Shown here piece by piece: positions 1 to 6,670 of a stretch of 7,377 nucleotides of DNA (position 1 is its first letter; each line of letters starts with the position of its first letter). The notes under the pieces are model-generated. The model was not told the origin of the DNA, made no database searches, and saw only the letters and a list, made by a program, of their open reading frames with translations. This DNA comes from CAZXBB01 sp964638815 (GTDB lineage Bacteria > Planctomycetota > Phycisphaerae > Phycisphaerales > SM1A02), in NCBI GenBank assembly GCA_964638815.1, contig CAZXBB010000177.1, positions 1 through 7,377 of the forward strand. Reading direction: 5' to 3'. The translations under genes and the position numbers were made by a program.

Positions 1-530
1 ACGTCACGCTCGTGCGGCCGCTGCTCGATCGGCGCCGCGCCGAGTGCGAGGCGTTCTGCGCGGCCGCCGGGACCGGCTGGCGCGACGACCCGGGCAATAC
101 CGACCCGGCCAACCTGCGCGCCCGCGTGCGTCGCGACCTGCTGCCCGCGATCGAGGCGGTCTGGCCCGGCGCCGCGAGCCGGGCGACGGGCACGGCCGAC
201 GCGATCGCCGCCGCACAGTGCGCCGTGGAGGATGAGCTCGCACGCGTCTTCGGCGCGGCGGACACGCGATCGTGGGAGCGAGCGATCCTCGCGACGCTCC
301 CGGCGCCGCTCGTCGCCGCGGGGCTGCGTCGCGCCGCGGTGCACGCCGACCCCGGGATCGCCGACGTGCTCGGCCAGCGTCACCTGCGCCAGGCGGCGGA
401 GGCGATCGCCGACGAGACGCGTCGTCCGCGCACGTACGTCTGGCCGCGCGAGGCGCGGCTCTGCGTGACGGCGGGCGAGGTCCGCCTGCACACGCCGACC
501 GCCGAGTCCCCGCGGCGACGTCCGTCATGA
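1..530 (+). CDS. tilS: tRNA(Ile)-lysidine synthase, C-terminal part (5' end outside the window)
   Basis: TilS attaches lysine to C34 of the CAU anticodon of tRNA-Ile2, using ATP, so that it reads AUA; it is cytosolic and normally essential. The open frame enters from the left edge (first whole codon at 3) and ends with TGA at 528-530. About 175 residues are visible. The identification rests on the block starting RPLLD, then WRDDPGNTDP, LRARVRRDLLP and AIEAVWPG, which matches the conserved segment after the ATP-pyrophosphatase domain (family pattern: RPLL, W..DPSN.D....RNR.R..LLP). The N-terminal SGGxDS P-loop lies outside the window. The GTG at 12 falls inside the conserved RPLL block, so it is not a plausible start. 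The region after that block is Ala/Arg-rich and helical; no clear C-terminal substrate-binding domain can be assigned. The stop overlaps the next gene's start as ATGA, which suggests translational coupling. Confidence 0.9.
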   Translation, partial: VTLVRPLLDRRRAECEAFCAAAGTGWRDDPGNTDPANLRARVRRDLLPAIEAVWPGAASRATGTADAIAAAQCAVEDELARVFGAADTRSWERAILATLPAPLVAAGLRRAAVHADPGIADVLGQRHLRQAAEAIADETRRPRTYVWPREARLCVTAGEVRLHTPTAESPRRRPS

Positions 531-937
531 TCTTCAAACGCAGGCCAACTCCGGTCGCCGGCACCGACGCGAAGACCGTGGTCCTCGTCGGCCACTGCCT
601 CCCGGACAGGTTCATGCTGAAGGGCTCGGTCGCTCGCTTCGTCCCCGGCGTCGCGATCGAGGTCGCCAACGACGAGAAGACCCTGGCGGCGCATCTCCAT
701 GGAGATTGCGTGCTGCTCGTCAACCGCGTGCTCGACGGCCGCTTCGAAACCGGCTGCGGCATCGAGCTCATTGCGCGCGTCGTGCGCGGTGACGATCCGC
801 CGGTGGCGATCCTCGTTTCGAACTTCGAGGACGCGCAGGCCGAGGCCGTCGCCGCGGGCGCGCGGCCGGGATTCGGGAAGCGGGACCTGTACGCGGAGAC
901 GACGGGGGCGATGCTGCGCGAGGCGGCGGCTCGGTGA
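527..937 (+). CDS. Receiver-like (pseudo-receiver) protein, 136 aa, function unknown
   Basis: The start is the ATG at 527, whose ATGA overlaps the tilS stop; the frame is open further upstream, but only this start avoids a long overlap. The chain reads like a CheY-type alternating alpha/beta fold. Strand 1 is VVLVGH (residues 18-23), strand 2 AIEVAND (43-49), strand 3 CVLLV (61-65), strand 4 VAILVS (93-98), followed by AVAAGARPGFGKRDL (107-121). In true receivers strand 1 ends in an acidic pair, strand 3 ends in the phosphorylated Asp, and a Thr/Ser and a Lys follow later. Here the acidic pair is replaced by His-Cys (23-24) and the Asp position by Val/Asn (65-66), while Ser98 and Lys118 remain. 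I infer a non-phosphorylatable receiver-like domain with no output domain. No signal peptide or membrane segment is visible, so it is probably cytosolic. I do not recognise a named family. Confidence 0.8.
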   Translation: MIFKRRPTPVAGTDAKTVVLVGHCLPDRFMLKGSVARFVPGVAIEVANDEKTLAAHLHGDCVLLVNRVLDGRFETGCGIELIARVVRGDDPPVAILVSNFEDAQAEAVAAGARPGFGKRDLYAETTGAMLREAAAR

Positions 938-953
938 ATGGGCGTGAACAGGC

Positions 954-1023
954 GAACCGGTCGCGCGCCGAACCGGTCGCGCCGAACCGGTCGCGCGCCG
1001 ACCCGGTCGCGCGCCGACCCGCT
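954..1023. repeat. 14-16 bp tandem repeat (GAACCGGTCGCGCGCC) between convergent genes
   Basis: Units begin at 954 (16 bp), 970 (14 bp, lacking one CG), 984 (16 bp) and 1000 (16 bp), with a partial unit from 1016. The first three begin GAACC and the last two GACCC. The first three units contain the palindrome ACCGGT, so neighbouring units can pair with one another as stems. The array begins 17 bp after the stop of the receiver-like gene and runs into the serS stop codon (1022-1024). No T-tract follows on either strand, so it is not a classical Rho-independent terminator, although a structured array between convergent genes could help end transcription from both sides. Confidence 0.85.
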
Positions 1024-2443
1024 ATGCGCGCGCCGGCGCCGCCGCCGAACCGATCACCGCGTCGCCGCGCATGTACGGCCGCAGCGCCTCCGGCACCGTC
1101 ACCGTCCCGTCCTCGTTCTGGTGCATCTCGAGCAGCGGGATCAGGATCCGCGGTGACGCGAGCACGGTGTTGTTCAGGCTGTGGCAGAACACGGTCGCGC
1201 CGTCGGGCCCGCGGTAGCGCATGTTGAGCCGGCGGCACTGGTAGTCGTACAGGCGTGACGCCGAGTGCGTCTCGCCGTACGCGCCGCTCGGGCGACCGTC
1301 CGCGTCCTCGTCGCCGCGACCCGGGAACCAGCCCTCGATGTCGATCTGGTCCGCGTTCTTCGGCCCGAGGTCGCCGGTGCAGCACTGGAGCACGCGGTAC
1401 GGAAGCTCGAGCCGCTGCATGATCTGCTCGACGATCGCGATCATCTTCCCGTGCCACGCGCGGCTCTCGTCCTCGTCCGCACGGCAGATCACGACCTGCT
1501 CGACCTTGTCGAACTGGTGGACGCGGTAGAGACCCGCGGTGTCCTTACCCGCGGCGCCGGCCTCGCGCCGGAAGCACGTCGAGACGGTCGCGTACCGCAG
1601 CGGCAGGCAGTCCGCGTCGAGGATCTCGTCGGCGTGCAGACCCATGAGGCCGACCTCGCCCGTGCCCGTGAGAAAGAGATCGTGGCCCGCTCCGCGCTTC
1701 GACTCCTCGATGTGGTACGCCTGGTCGCGGCCGGTCGGGAAGAAGCCGGTGCCGACCATGCACTCCTCCCGAACGACCACCGGCACGGACATCGGCCGGA
1801 ATCCGTGCTCGCCGGTGATGACGTCCAGCGCGAAGCGCAGGATCGCCTGCTGAAGACGCATCCCGTCGCCGCTCAGCACGTAGTGCCGCGTCCCCGCCAT
1901 CTTCACCGCGCGCTCGAAGTCGACGATGCCGAGATCGCGCACGATCTCCAGGTGCGTCCTCGGCGGGAAGCCCCTGTTCCCGGCGAAGGATCGCTCCGGG
2001 TCGAACCACGACGGGTTCCATCGCCTCACCTCGACGTTGTCGTCGGCCGACGCGCCGCGCGGCACGTCCGGATCGGCGGGCTGCGGCACGGCGAGCCAGA
2101 GCTCGCGCCATTCGGGCTCGATGACCGCAATGCGCTGCTCGAGCGACTGGATCTGCGACTTGAGCGCGACCGGGCGTCGCTCGAGGTCCGCGATCTCCGC
2201 CTCGAGCGCGGCGCGGTCGGCGCCGGCGGCGCCCTTCAGCCGTCCCTTGAGCCCGCCGATCTGCGGCCCGGCTTCCTTGCCGAGACGGCGCTGCTCGGCG
2301 CGGCGCTCCTCGGCGTCGTGCCGCAGCGCGCGGAGCTCCCCGTCGAGCGCGACGAGACGCTCGACGTCCACGTCGATTCTCTTCTCACGCGCGCCGACCC
2401 TGAAACGCTCCGGGTCCTCGCGCAGTTGCTTCAGATCGATCAT
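1022..2443 (-). CDS. serS: Serine--tRNA ligase (seryl-tRNA synthetase)
   Basis: This class II synthetase charges tRNA-Ser (and tRNA-Sec) with serine in the cytosol. At 473 residues it is somewhat longer than the usual 420-430. The N-terminus (MIDLKQLREDPERFR) is typical, and residues about 28-108 form the charged, Leu/Ala/Arg-rich antiparallel coiled coil that grips the tRNA-Ser long arm. The serine-binding TGTGEVGL lies at 259-266. Motif 2 runs from about 285 with FRREAGAAGKDT (291-302). Motif 3 is around 421-438, reading SLNNTVLASPRILIPLLE instead of the more common LNGSGLA-V-GR form. The class II Arg of motif 3 is present (R432). A Gly/Asp-rich loop at about 375-388 and the SASRLYDYQ segment (394-402) also differ from the common SNC-DFQ version. 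ATG at 2443 is preceded by AAGGA 4 nt away. The gene starts 16 bp after nadK and is probably cotranscribed with it. Confidence 0.96.
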   Translation of the reverse strand: MIDLKQLREDPERFRVGAREKRIDVDVERLVALDGELRALRHDAEERRAEQRRLGKEAGPQIGGLKGRLKGAAGADRAALEAEIADLERRPVALKSQIQSLEQRIAVIEPEWRELWLAVPQPADPDVPRGASADDNVEVRRWNPSWFDPERSFAGNRGFPPRTHLEIVRDLGIVDFERAVKMAGTRHYVLSGDGMRLQQAILRFALDVITGEHGFRPMSVPVVVREECMVGTGFFPTGRDQAYHIEESKRGAGHDLFLTGTGEVGLMGLHADEILDADCLPLRYATVSTCFRREAGAAGKDTAGLYRVHQFDKVEQVVICRADEDESRAWHGKMIAIVEQIMQRLELPYRVLQCCTGDLGPKNADQIDIEGWFPGRGDEDADGRPSGAYGETHSASRLYDYQCRRLNMRYRGPDGATVFCHSLNNTVLASPRILIPLLEMHQNEDGTVTVPEALRPYMRGDAVIGSAAAPARA

Positions 2444-2444
2444 G

Positions 2445-2452
2445 CCTTCCTT
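2445..2452 (-). promoter_or_regulatory. Shine-Dalgarno of serS (AAGGAAGG)
   Basis: On the minus strand AAGGAAGG precedes the serS ATG (2443) within the 16-bp nadK-serS gap. The AAGGA part stands 4 nt before the start and can pair with the 16S anti-SD. Its presence contrasts with nadK and the ASPIC lipoprotein gene, which have none, and supports serS being an internal operon gene that starts from this ATG. Confidence 0.7.
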
Positions 2453-2459
2453 GCTTTCC

Positions 2460-3323
2460 CTAGTCGTTCACTTCCACGCGATACGTCGGCGGCGCGCCCC
2501 ACCGCAGCTTGTCCTGGAGGATGCGCCAGTACGTCGTCTCGGGGTTGTTGACGAAGGCTGCCTCGCGCGCGTGCCGCCGCAGCTCGATCGTGCTGCCCGC
2601 CGCGAGGTCGGCGATGACGCTGCCGTCGCGCACGAGCGCCGTACCCGCGTTCGTGCAGAGCATCTCGATGTGGAGCATGCTCGTCGCCCTGACGAGGATG
2701 GGACGGAACGCGAGCGTGTGGGCCGCGAGAGGCGTGATGACCATCGCCTCGAGCTCCGGGTGCACGATCGGGCCGCCCGCGGAGACGTTGTACGCGGTCG
2801 ATCCGATAGGCGTGGCGATGATGATGCCGTCGCCGGAGAACCGCGGCCCCTTCGCCCCGTCGATCGAGAGACGCAGCTCGATCATCCGGAACGGGGGCCC
2901 GGCGCTGATGACGAAGTCGTTCACCGCGAGGTGGTCGTGGACGACGTTCCCGGCCGCGTCGCGCACGCGCCCCGCCAGCACCATGTGGCGGGTGATCGGC
3001 GGGTCGGGCCCGAAGATGACGCTCGCCTGCTCGGCGAGCGTCGCGGCGTCGAACTCGGCGAGGAAGCCGAGCCGCCCGACGTTGACGCCGATGAGCGGCA
3101 GGCCCCGGTCCACGAGCCGGCGCGCCTCGTTGATGAGCGTGCCGTCGCCCCCGACCGCGACGGCGAGATCGACGTCGAGATCGTCCGGTAGCGGCCGGTC
3201 GTCGTCCGGCAACTCGAGCGCGACTTCCACGTGCGCGGCGAGCACTGCCCGCACCTCGTCGATCACCTCGGCGACCTGCGCGCGGGAGGTGTCGGCGAGG
3301 AGTACGACGCGTCGGCGGCCCAT
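2460..3323 (-). CDS. nadK: NAD kinase
   Basis: NadK phosphorylates NAD+ to NADP+ with ATP (or polyphosphate) in the cytosol and is the only de novo source of NADP. The 287-residue length is normal for bacterial enzymes. The nucleotide-binding motif VGGDGTLINEARR is at 57-69, with catalytic Asp60. IGVNVGRLGFLAEF follows at 78-91, the second motif AVNDFVIS at 133-140 (Asp136 where many homologues have Glu in NE; Asp is a conservative variant), the Gly-rich GDGIIIATPIGSTAY at 164-178, and GGPIVHP at 183-189. ATG at 3323 is chosen because MGRRRVVLLAD gives the standard first strand and a -10 box lies six bases upstream; no SD exists. The gene sits 27 bp after the TPR stop and 16 bp before serS. 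With its own promoter it probably leads a nadK-serS unit. Confidence 0.96.
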   Translation of the reverse strand: MGRRRVVLLADTSRAQVAEVIDEVRAVLAAHVEVALELPDDDRPLPDDLDVDLAVAVGGDGTLINEARRLVDRGLPLIGVNVGRLGFLAEFDAATLAEQASVIFGPDPPITRHMVLAGRVRDAAGNVVHDHLAVNDFVISAGPPFRMIELRLSIDGAKGPRFSGDGIIIATPIGSTAYNVSAGGPIVHPELEAMVITPLAAHTLAFRPILVRATSMLHIEMLCTNAGTALVRDGSVIADLAAGSTIELRRHAREAAFVNNPETTYWRILQDKLRWGAPPTYRVEVND

Positions 3324-3329
3324 GCCGGG

Positions 3330-3335
3330 ATTGTA
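3330..3335 (-). promoter_or_regulatory. Putative -10 box (TACAAT) giving leaderless nadK mRNA
   Basis: Minus-strand TACAAT matches the sigma-70 consensus TATAAT at five of six positions and is followed by CCCGGC and the nadK ATG. This spacing puts the expected +1 on the A of ATG. No purine-rich SD lies in the 15 nt before the start. A convincing -35 hexamer at 16-18 nt is not visible. The box lies in the 27-bp gap after the TPR gene. An almost identical arrangement precedes the lipoprotein gene at 6542-6547. Confidence 0.6.
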
Positions 3336-3350
3336 CGGGAAACGGGCGGC

Positions 3351-4681
3351 TCACCCGCCCCCGATGCGGAGCCGCAGCGCTTCGACGATCCGCCGGTCGA
3401 CCGGCGCGTCCGGGGCGATGCGGCCGAGGGCGGCGCGGGCCTCGTCCGTCCGGCCGAGCTCGACGTGAGCGCGGGCGAGGCCGAGCAGGGCATGGGCGTC
3501 CCCCGGGTCTTTCTCGAGAACCGCGGTCAGCGTCGCGATCGCGTCCGTCCAGCGGCCGAGCTCGACCTCGATCGCGCCCGCGAGCGCGAGCAGGCCCGGA
3601 TCGCTCGCGTTCCTGCGGTGCGCTTCCTTCAGCATGACCACCGCCTCGTCGCCCCGGTCCGCGCGCGCGAGCGCTCGGCCCTTCAGACGCCGCGCCTGCG
3701 CGTCGAGTGGACGCATCGCGATCGCGCGGTCGGCGTGCAGGAGCGCCCGCTCCACGTCGCCGGGCCGACCCCGCGCGAGCAGCGTGTTCACCATGTTGAG
3801 GTTCACGTCGAAGTCGTCCTCGTCGAGACCGAGCGCCGTCTCGAGCCGTGCCACCGCCTGGTCGGCCTGCCGCTCCCCGAGGTCGAGCTGCGCGAGCATG
3901 ACGATCGCTCCCGTGTCGTCGGGATCGAGCCGGCGCAGCCCCTCGAGACGGCGCCGGGCCTCGGCGCGCCGGCCCTGTCGAAGGAGAAGCTGGATGTCCT
4001 GCCGCACGGCCGCGACACCGACGCGGTACGGCATGAGCTCCTCGACCCGCACCGTCAGGAACGTCGGCGCGCCGCTCCCGCCGCGCGCGAGGGCCGCTGC
4101 TGCGCGGTCGGGCTCCCCCCGGAGCTGGTGCGCCTGGCCGAGCAGCCGCCAGGCGTACGCCGCGTTCGCGCCGCCGGTGAGTCCGTGCGTCTCGCGATCG
4201 CACAACGCGACCCGGCCGCGCGACGGAGGTGCGACTCCGCCTCCTCGAGCCGGCCCGCGTCGAGCAGCCAGACGCCGAGCTGCCACTGAACGTCCGCGAT
4301 CGAGCCGTCGAGCGTCGCGGCGCGGCTCATGGCGTCGATCGCGGGCGGGAGGTCGCCGACGCGTTCGTGCGCGGCGCCCAGGCGATACCACGCGCGGGGA
4401 TCGTCATCCCGCAGCGCCCCCGCCTGCTCGTACGTCGCCACGGCGTAGCGGAAGAGACCGTTCGCCTCGTAGACCATGCCGAGCGTCATCCAGCCGCCGG
4501 CGTCGCGCGGGTCGCGCGCGACCTCGTCGGCGGCGCGCCGGATCAGCGCGGCGACCTCCGTGTCGAGTCGATCCATCCGCCCGGGCAGCACGGGCGGGGC
4601 CGGCGCCGGCGCGGCGCCGAACCGGCCGGCGGCGTACCACGCGATCGCGGCGAGTATGCACGCGATGCTCAGTATGCGCAC
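3351..4681 (-). CDS. Membrane-anchored TPR protein, interrupted by a one-base frameshift near 4211
   Basis: The first part is read from GTG 4681: an N-terminal hydrophobic segment (ILSIACILAAIAWYAA, residues 3-18), a Pro/Ala linker, then TPR units at about 60-93, 94-127 and from 128. In that frame it then runs on into residues that do not resemble TPR (onwards from 4211, ending at 4055). From about 4211 the TPR pattern resumes in the neighbouring frame (VALCDRETHG, WRLLGQAHQLRGE, then several more units such as LALAGAIEVELGRW) and ends with TGA at 3353-3351. One extra G in the GGG at 4213-4211 joins both halves into about 443 residues. The hydrophobic start suggests anchoring in the inner membrane with TPRs outside as a protein-binding scaffold; this is inference. 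It follows the ASPIC lipoprotein gene by 27 bp and is probably in its operon. It is either a sequencing error or a real frameshift. The start is uncertain: an ATC at 4705 has the better SD. Confidence 0.85.
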
Positions 4682-4708
4682 GAGATTCTCGCGAACGAAC
4701 GTGATGGC

Positions 4709-6535
4709 TCAACCTCCGGCGCGCGGTGCGCCGCCGCGCGAGAGCGGGACGACGGCGCCGGCGTCAAAGTCGCCGAACGGCTCCACGACGCCGTCCGGCC
4801 ACGTCACCGTGACGTCCTCGACACGCGTCGCGTCGCCGAGGCCGACGTGCACGCGCGGGTCGTTCGCGGCGCAGTAGCTGTAGGCCGTGCGGACCTCGCG
4901 CCGGATCGCGCGGTCGCCCGCGCGGAGCCGCACGGTCGCGCCGATCGCGTCCGCCCCGGTGGCGTCGACGACGCGGAACATGATCCAGTTCCGGCGGGGC
5001 GTCACGTTGCGCAAGAGGTACGCGGGCCCGTCGCGGTTGACGACGACCACGTCGATCGCGCCGTCGCCGTCTACGTCGCCGAACGCCGCCCCGCGGCTGG
5101 TGTGAACGAGCACCTCCCGCGTGCCGCCGGGCGGCGTGACCGTCTCGAAGCGTCGCGGCGGGTGCAGGTCTGCCGGGATTCCGCGCTGGAGCACGTTGGG
5201 TTCCGCGTACCGGTCGTCGCTCAGCGGCTCCAGCTCCGAGTACGCGCGGACGCGGCCGCCCACCTGGTAGACGTCGAGCCGGCCGTCGTTGTCGAAGTCG
5301 TGCCACGCCACGCCGAAACGCGTGAAGCGGCGACTCGCCGTGCCGAGCCCGATGGGCCCCGTGTCGTCGATGAAGTGACTGCCCTCGTTGCGAAAGAACG
5401 AGTCGGCCTCCGCCCGCAGGTTGACGACGAGCAGGTCCACGTCGTCGTCGTCGTCGAGATCGATCGCGTCAACGCCCATGCCCGCCTTGGGCTGGCCGTG
5501 CTGGTCCACGGCGCAGCCGCTCAGCATGGCGGTGTCGCGGAAGGTTCCGTCACCCTCGTTGTGCCAGAGCTGGTTCATCATCTTGTCGTTGGCGACGAAG
5601 ACGTCGATGCGGCCGTCGCCGTCGAAGTCGGCGCAGACGACTCCGAGCCCGTTGCCGAAGGCGCCGGACAGCCCCGCCGCGATCGACACGTCCGTGAACG
5701 TGCCGTCGCCGTCGTTGCGATAGAGGACATCGGGCGTCGGCGCCGCGTACGTATCCGGACTGCAATAGTCCGGCTCGCCGAACGGGGTCTTGCAGGTGAT
5801 CTCGCGATCGGGCGACCAGTGCACGTAGTTCGTGATGAAGAGATCGAGGTCGCCGTCGGCGTCGTAGTCGAGGAAGGCGGCGCTCGTGCCCCACGCCTCG
5901 TGCCCGACGCCCGCTTCGGCCGTGACGTCCGTGAACGTGCCGTCGCCGTCGTTCTTCAGCAGCGTGTTCGCCCCGAGGTTGGTCACGTAGAGGTCGGTCC
6001 GGCCGTCGCCGTCGTAGTCACCCGTGGCCACGCCCATTCCGTAGCCTGTGTCGGCCGCCCCGCTTCCCGCCGTCGCGTCCGTGAAACGACCGGCGCCGTC
6101 GTTGACGAAGAGCCGGTTCGCCCCTCGCGCCGATCCCGGCGCCGATTCCCGCGCCGATCCCCGCGCCGATCCCGGCGCCGATCCGGGTGCCGATCCCGGC
6201 GCCGATCCGGGCGCCGATCCGGGGGCGCGGGCGTCGCCGCCCTGCACGAAGTAGACGTCGAGATCGCCGTCGTTCTCGACGTCGAGCAGCGCGACGCCCC
6301 CGCAGACGATCTCCGGAAAGAGGTAGGCCCGGCCGTCGTGGCCGGAGTCGTGAGTGAAGGCGAGACCGCGGGCGGCGGCGACCTCCTCGAACCACGGCGA
6401 CCCCGTCCCGGCGGCCGTCGGGGCCGGCGTCGGGGCCGGCGTCGGGGCCCGCGTCGGGGCGGTCTCCGGCGGCGGCGCGGAGCCGCACGCGGTCAGGATG
6501 GCGGTCGCCAGCAGCAGCGACGGGCGGAGGGCCAT
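4709..6535 (-). CDS. Lipoprotein of the CRTAC1/ASPIC-UnbV family with seven-bladed FG-GAP propeller
   Basis: A 608-residue exported protein, probably anchored to a membrane by lipid. The N-terminus has a short signal (MALRPSLLLATAILTACGS) with lipobox LTAC and Cys17 as the modified residue. A Thr/Pro/Ala linker (21-45) follows. Seven Ca-binding FG-GAP/VCBS loops of the DxDxDGxxD kind begin at residues 85, 173, 223, 303, 359, 413 and 487, enough for one seven-bladed beta-propeller. The segment CKTPFGEPDYCSPDTY (248-263) is typical of bacterial CRTAC1-like proteins. The C-terminal ASPIC/UnbV domain spans about 525-590 (IGATVRLRAG, NDPRVHVGLGDATRVEDV, WPDGVVEPF). The family's biochemical role is unsettled; adhesion or Ca-dependent binding outside the cell is a guess. 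Blade 1 carries a repeat-coded SAPG insertion (about 103-138). ATG 6535 is preferred over the in-frame upstream ATG 6673 because it begins the signal peptide and lies six bases from a -10 box. The TPR gene follows and may be its partner. Confidence 0.93.
   Translation of the reverse strand: MALRPSLLLATAILTACGSAPPPETAPTRAPTPAPTPAPTAAGTGSPWFEEVAAARGLAFTHDSGHDGRAYLFPEIVCGGVALLDVENDGDLDVYFVQGGDARAPGSAPGSAPGSAPGSAPGSARGSARESAPGSARGANRLFVNDGAGRFTDATAGSGAADTGYGMGVATGDYDGDGRTDLYVTNLGANTLLKNDGDGTFTDVTAEAGVGHEAWGTSAAFLDYDADGDLDLFITNYVHWSPDREITCKTPFGEPDYCSPDTYAAPTPDVLYRNDGDGTFTDVSIAAGLSGAFGNGLGVVCADFDGDGRIDVFVANDKMMNQLWHNEGDGTFRDTAMLSGCAVDQHGQPKAGMGVDAIDLDDDDDVDLLVVNLRAEADSFFRNEGSHFIDDTGPIGLGTASRRFTRFGVAWHDFDNDGRLDVYQVGGRVRAYSELEPLSDDRYAEPNVLQRGIPADLHPPRRFETVTPPGGTREVLVHTSRGAAFGDVDGDGAIDVVVVNRDGPAYLLRNVTPRRNWIMFRVVDATGADAIGATVRLRAGDRAIRREVRTAYSYCAANDPRVHVGLGDATRVEDVTVTWPDGVVEPFGDFDAGAVVPLSRGGAPRAGG
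4713..4717 (-). promoter_or_regulatory. Shine-Dalgarno GGAGG for the TPR gene, inside the upstream gene's last codons
   Basis: The last codons of the lipoprotein gene (GGA GGT TGA) contain a perfect GGAGG. It is 31 nt from the GTG at 4681, too far for that start, but exactly 7 nt from an in-frame ATC at 4705-4703. No ATG, GTG or TTG lies between the in-frame TGA at 4711-4709 and the GTG at 4681. The SD thus favours initiation near 4705, through coupling or a rare ATC start. Confidence 0.5.
6127..6222. repeat. In-frame 12-bp tandem repeat inside propeller blade 1
   Basis: Eight 12-bp units (plus strand GCGCCGATCCCG with small variants such as GCGCCGATTCCC and GTGCCGATCCCG) stand head to tail. 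On the coding (minus) strand they encode a run of Ala-Pro-Gly-Ser with a few Arg and Glu variants, placed between the DVENDGDLD loop and the strand NRLFVNDG of the first FG-GAP blade. Twelve bases is a multiple of three, so copy number can change without breaking the frame. The encoded segment is flexible and would form a loop on the propeller surface. Confidence 0.9.
6417..6464. repeat. Short 12-bp repeat coding the Thr/Pro/Ala linker of the lipoprotein
   Basis: Four 12-bp units of GTCGGGGCCGGC type occur (two exact, a third with one change, a fourth diverged at its end). They encode the APTP-rich tether just after the lipid-attached Cys17, which would hold the propeller away from the membrane. 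This is a second in-frame 12-bp array in the same gene. Confidence 0.75.
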
Positions 6536-6541
6536 ATCGGG

Positions 6542-6547
6542 ATTGTA
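6542..6547 (-). promoter_or_regulatory. Putative -10 box (TACAAT) giving leaderless lipoprotein mRNA
   Basis: Minus-strand TACAAT is followed by CCCGAT and then the ATG at 6535, so the predicted +1 is the A of the start codon. Ten consecutive bases (TACAATCCCG) are the same as at nadK, and CGTT stands five bases before the hexamer at both sites. There is no SD and no obvious -35 element. It would drive the lipoprotein gene and the TPR gene behind it. Confidence 0.6.
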
Positions 6548-6670
6548 AGAAGAACGCCTCACCGCCGAGAAGGTGCGGGCGTCAGGACCCAGAAGGCCGT
6601 TCGAGAACGCCGGCCGCAGCGGATTCGAAAAACGCAGCGCCGCGGTGCTGCGCGATGGCACCGAACTCGC

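Noticed and set aside
1265..2551. A 428-codon plus-strand frame opposite serS
   Set aside because: Antisense shadow; its Val/Leu/Arg/Asp-rich content is the reverse reading of GC-rich serS codons.
2440..4203. A 587-codon minus-strand frame over nadK and part of the TPR gene
   Set aside because: It is Arg/Ala/Pro-rich low-complexity sequence from another frame, and it overlaps nadK, whose motifs are unmistakable.
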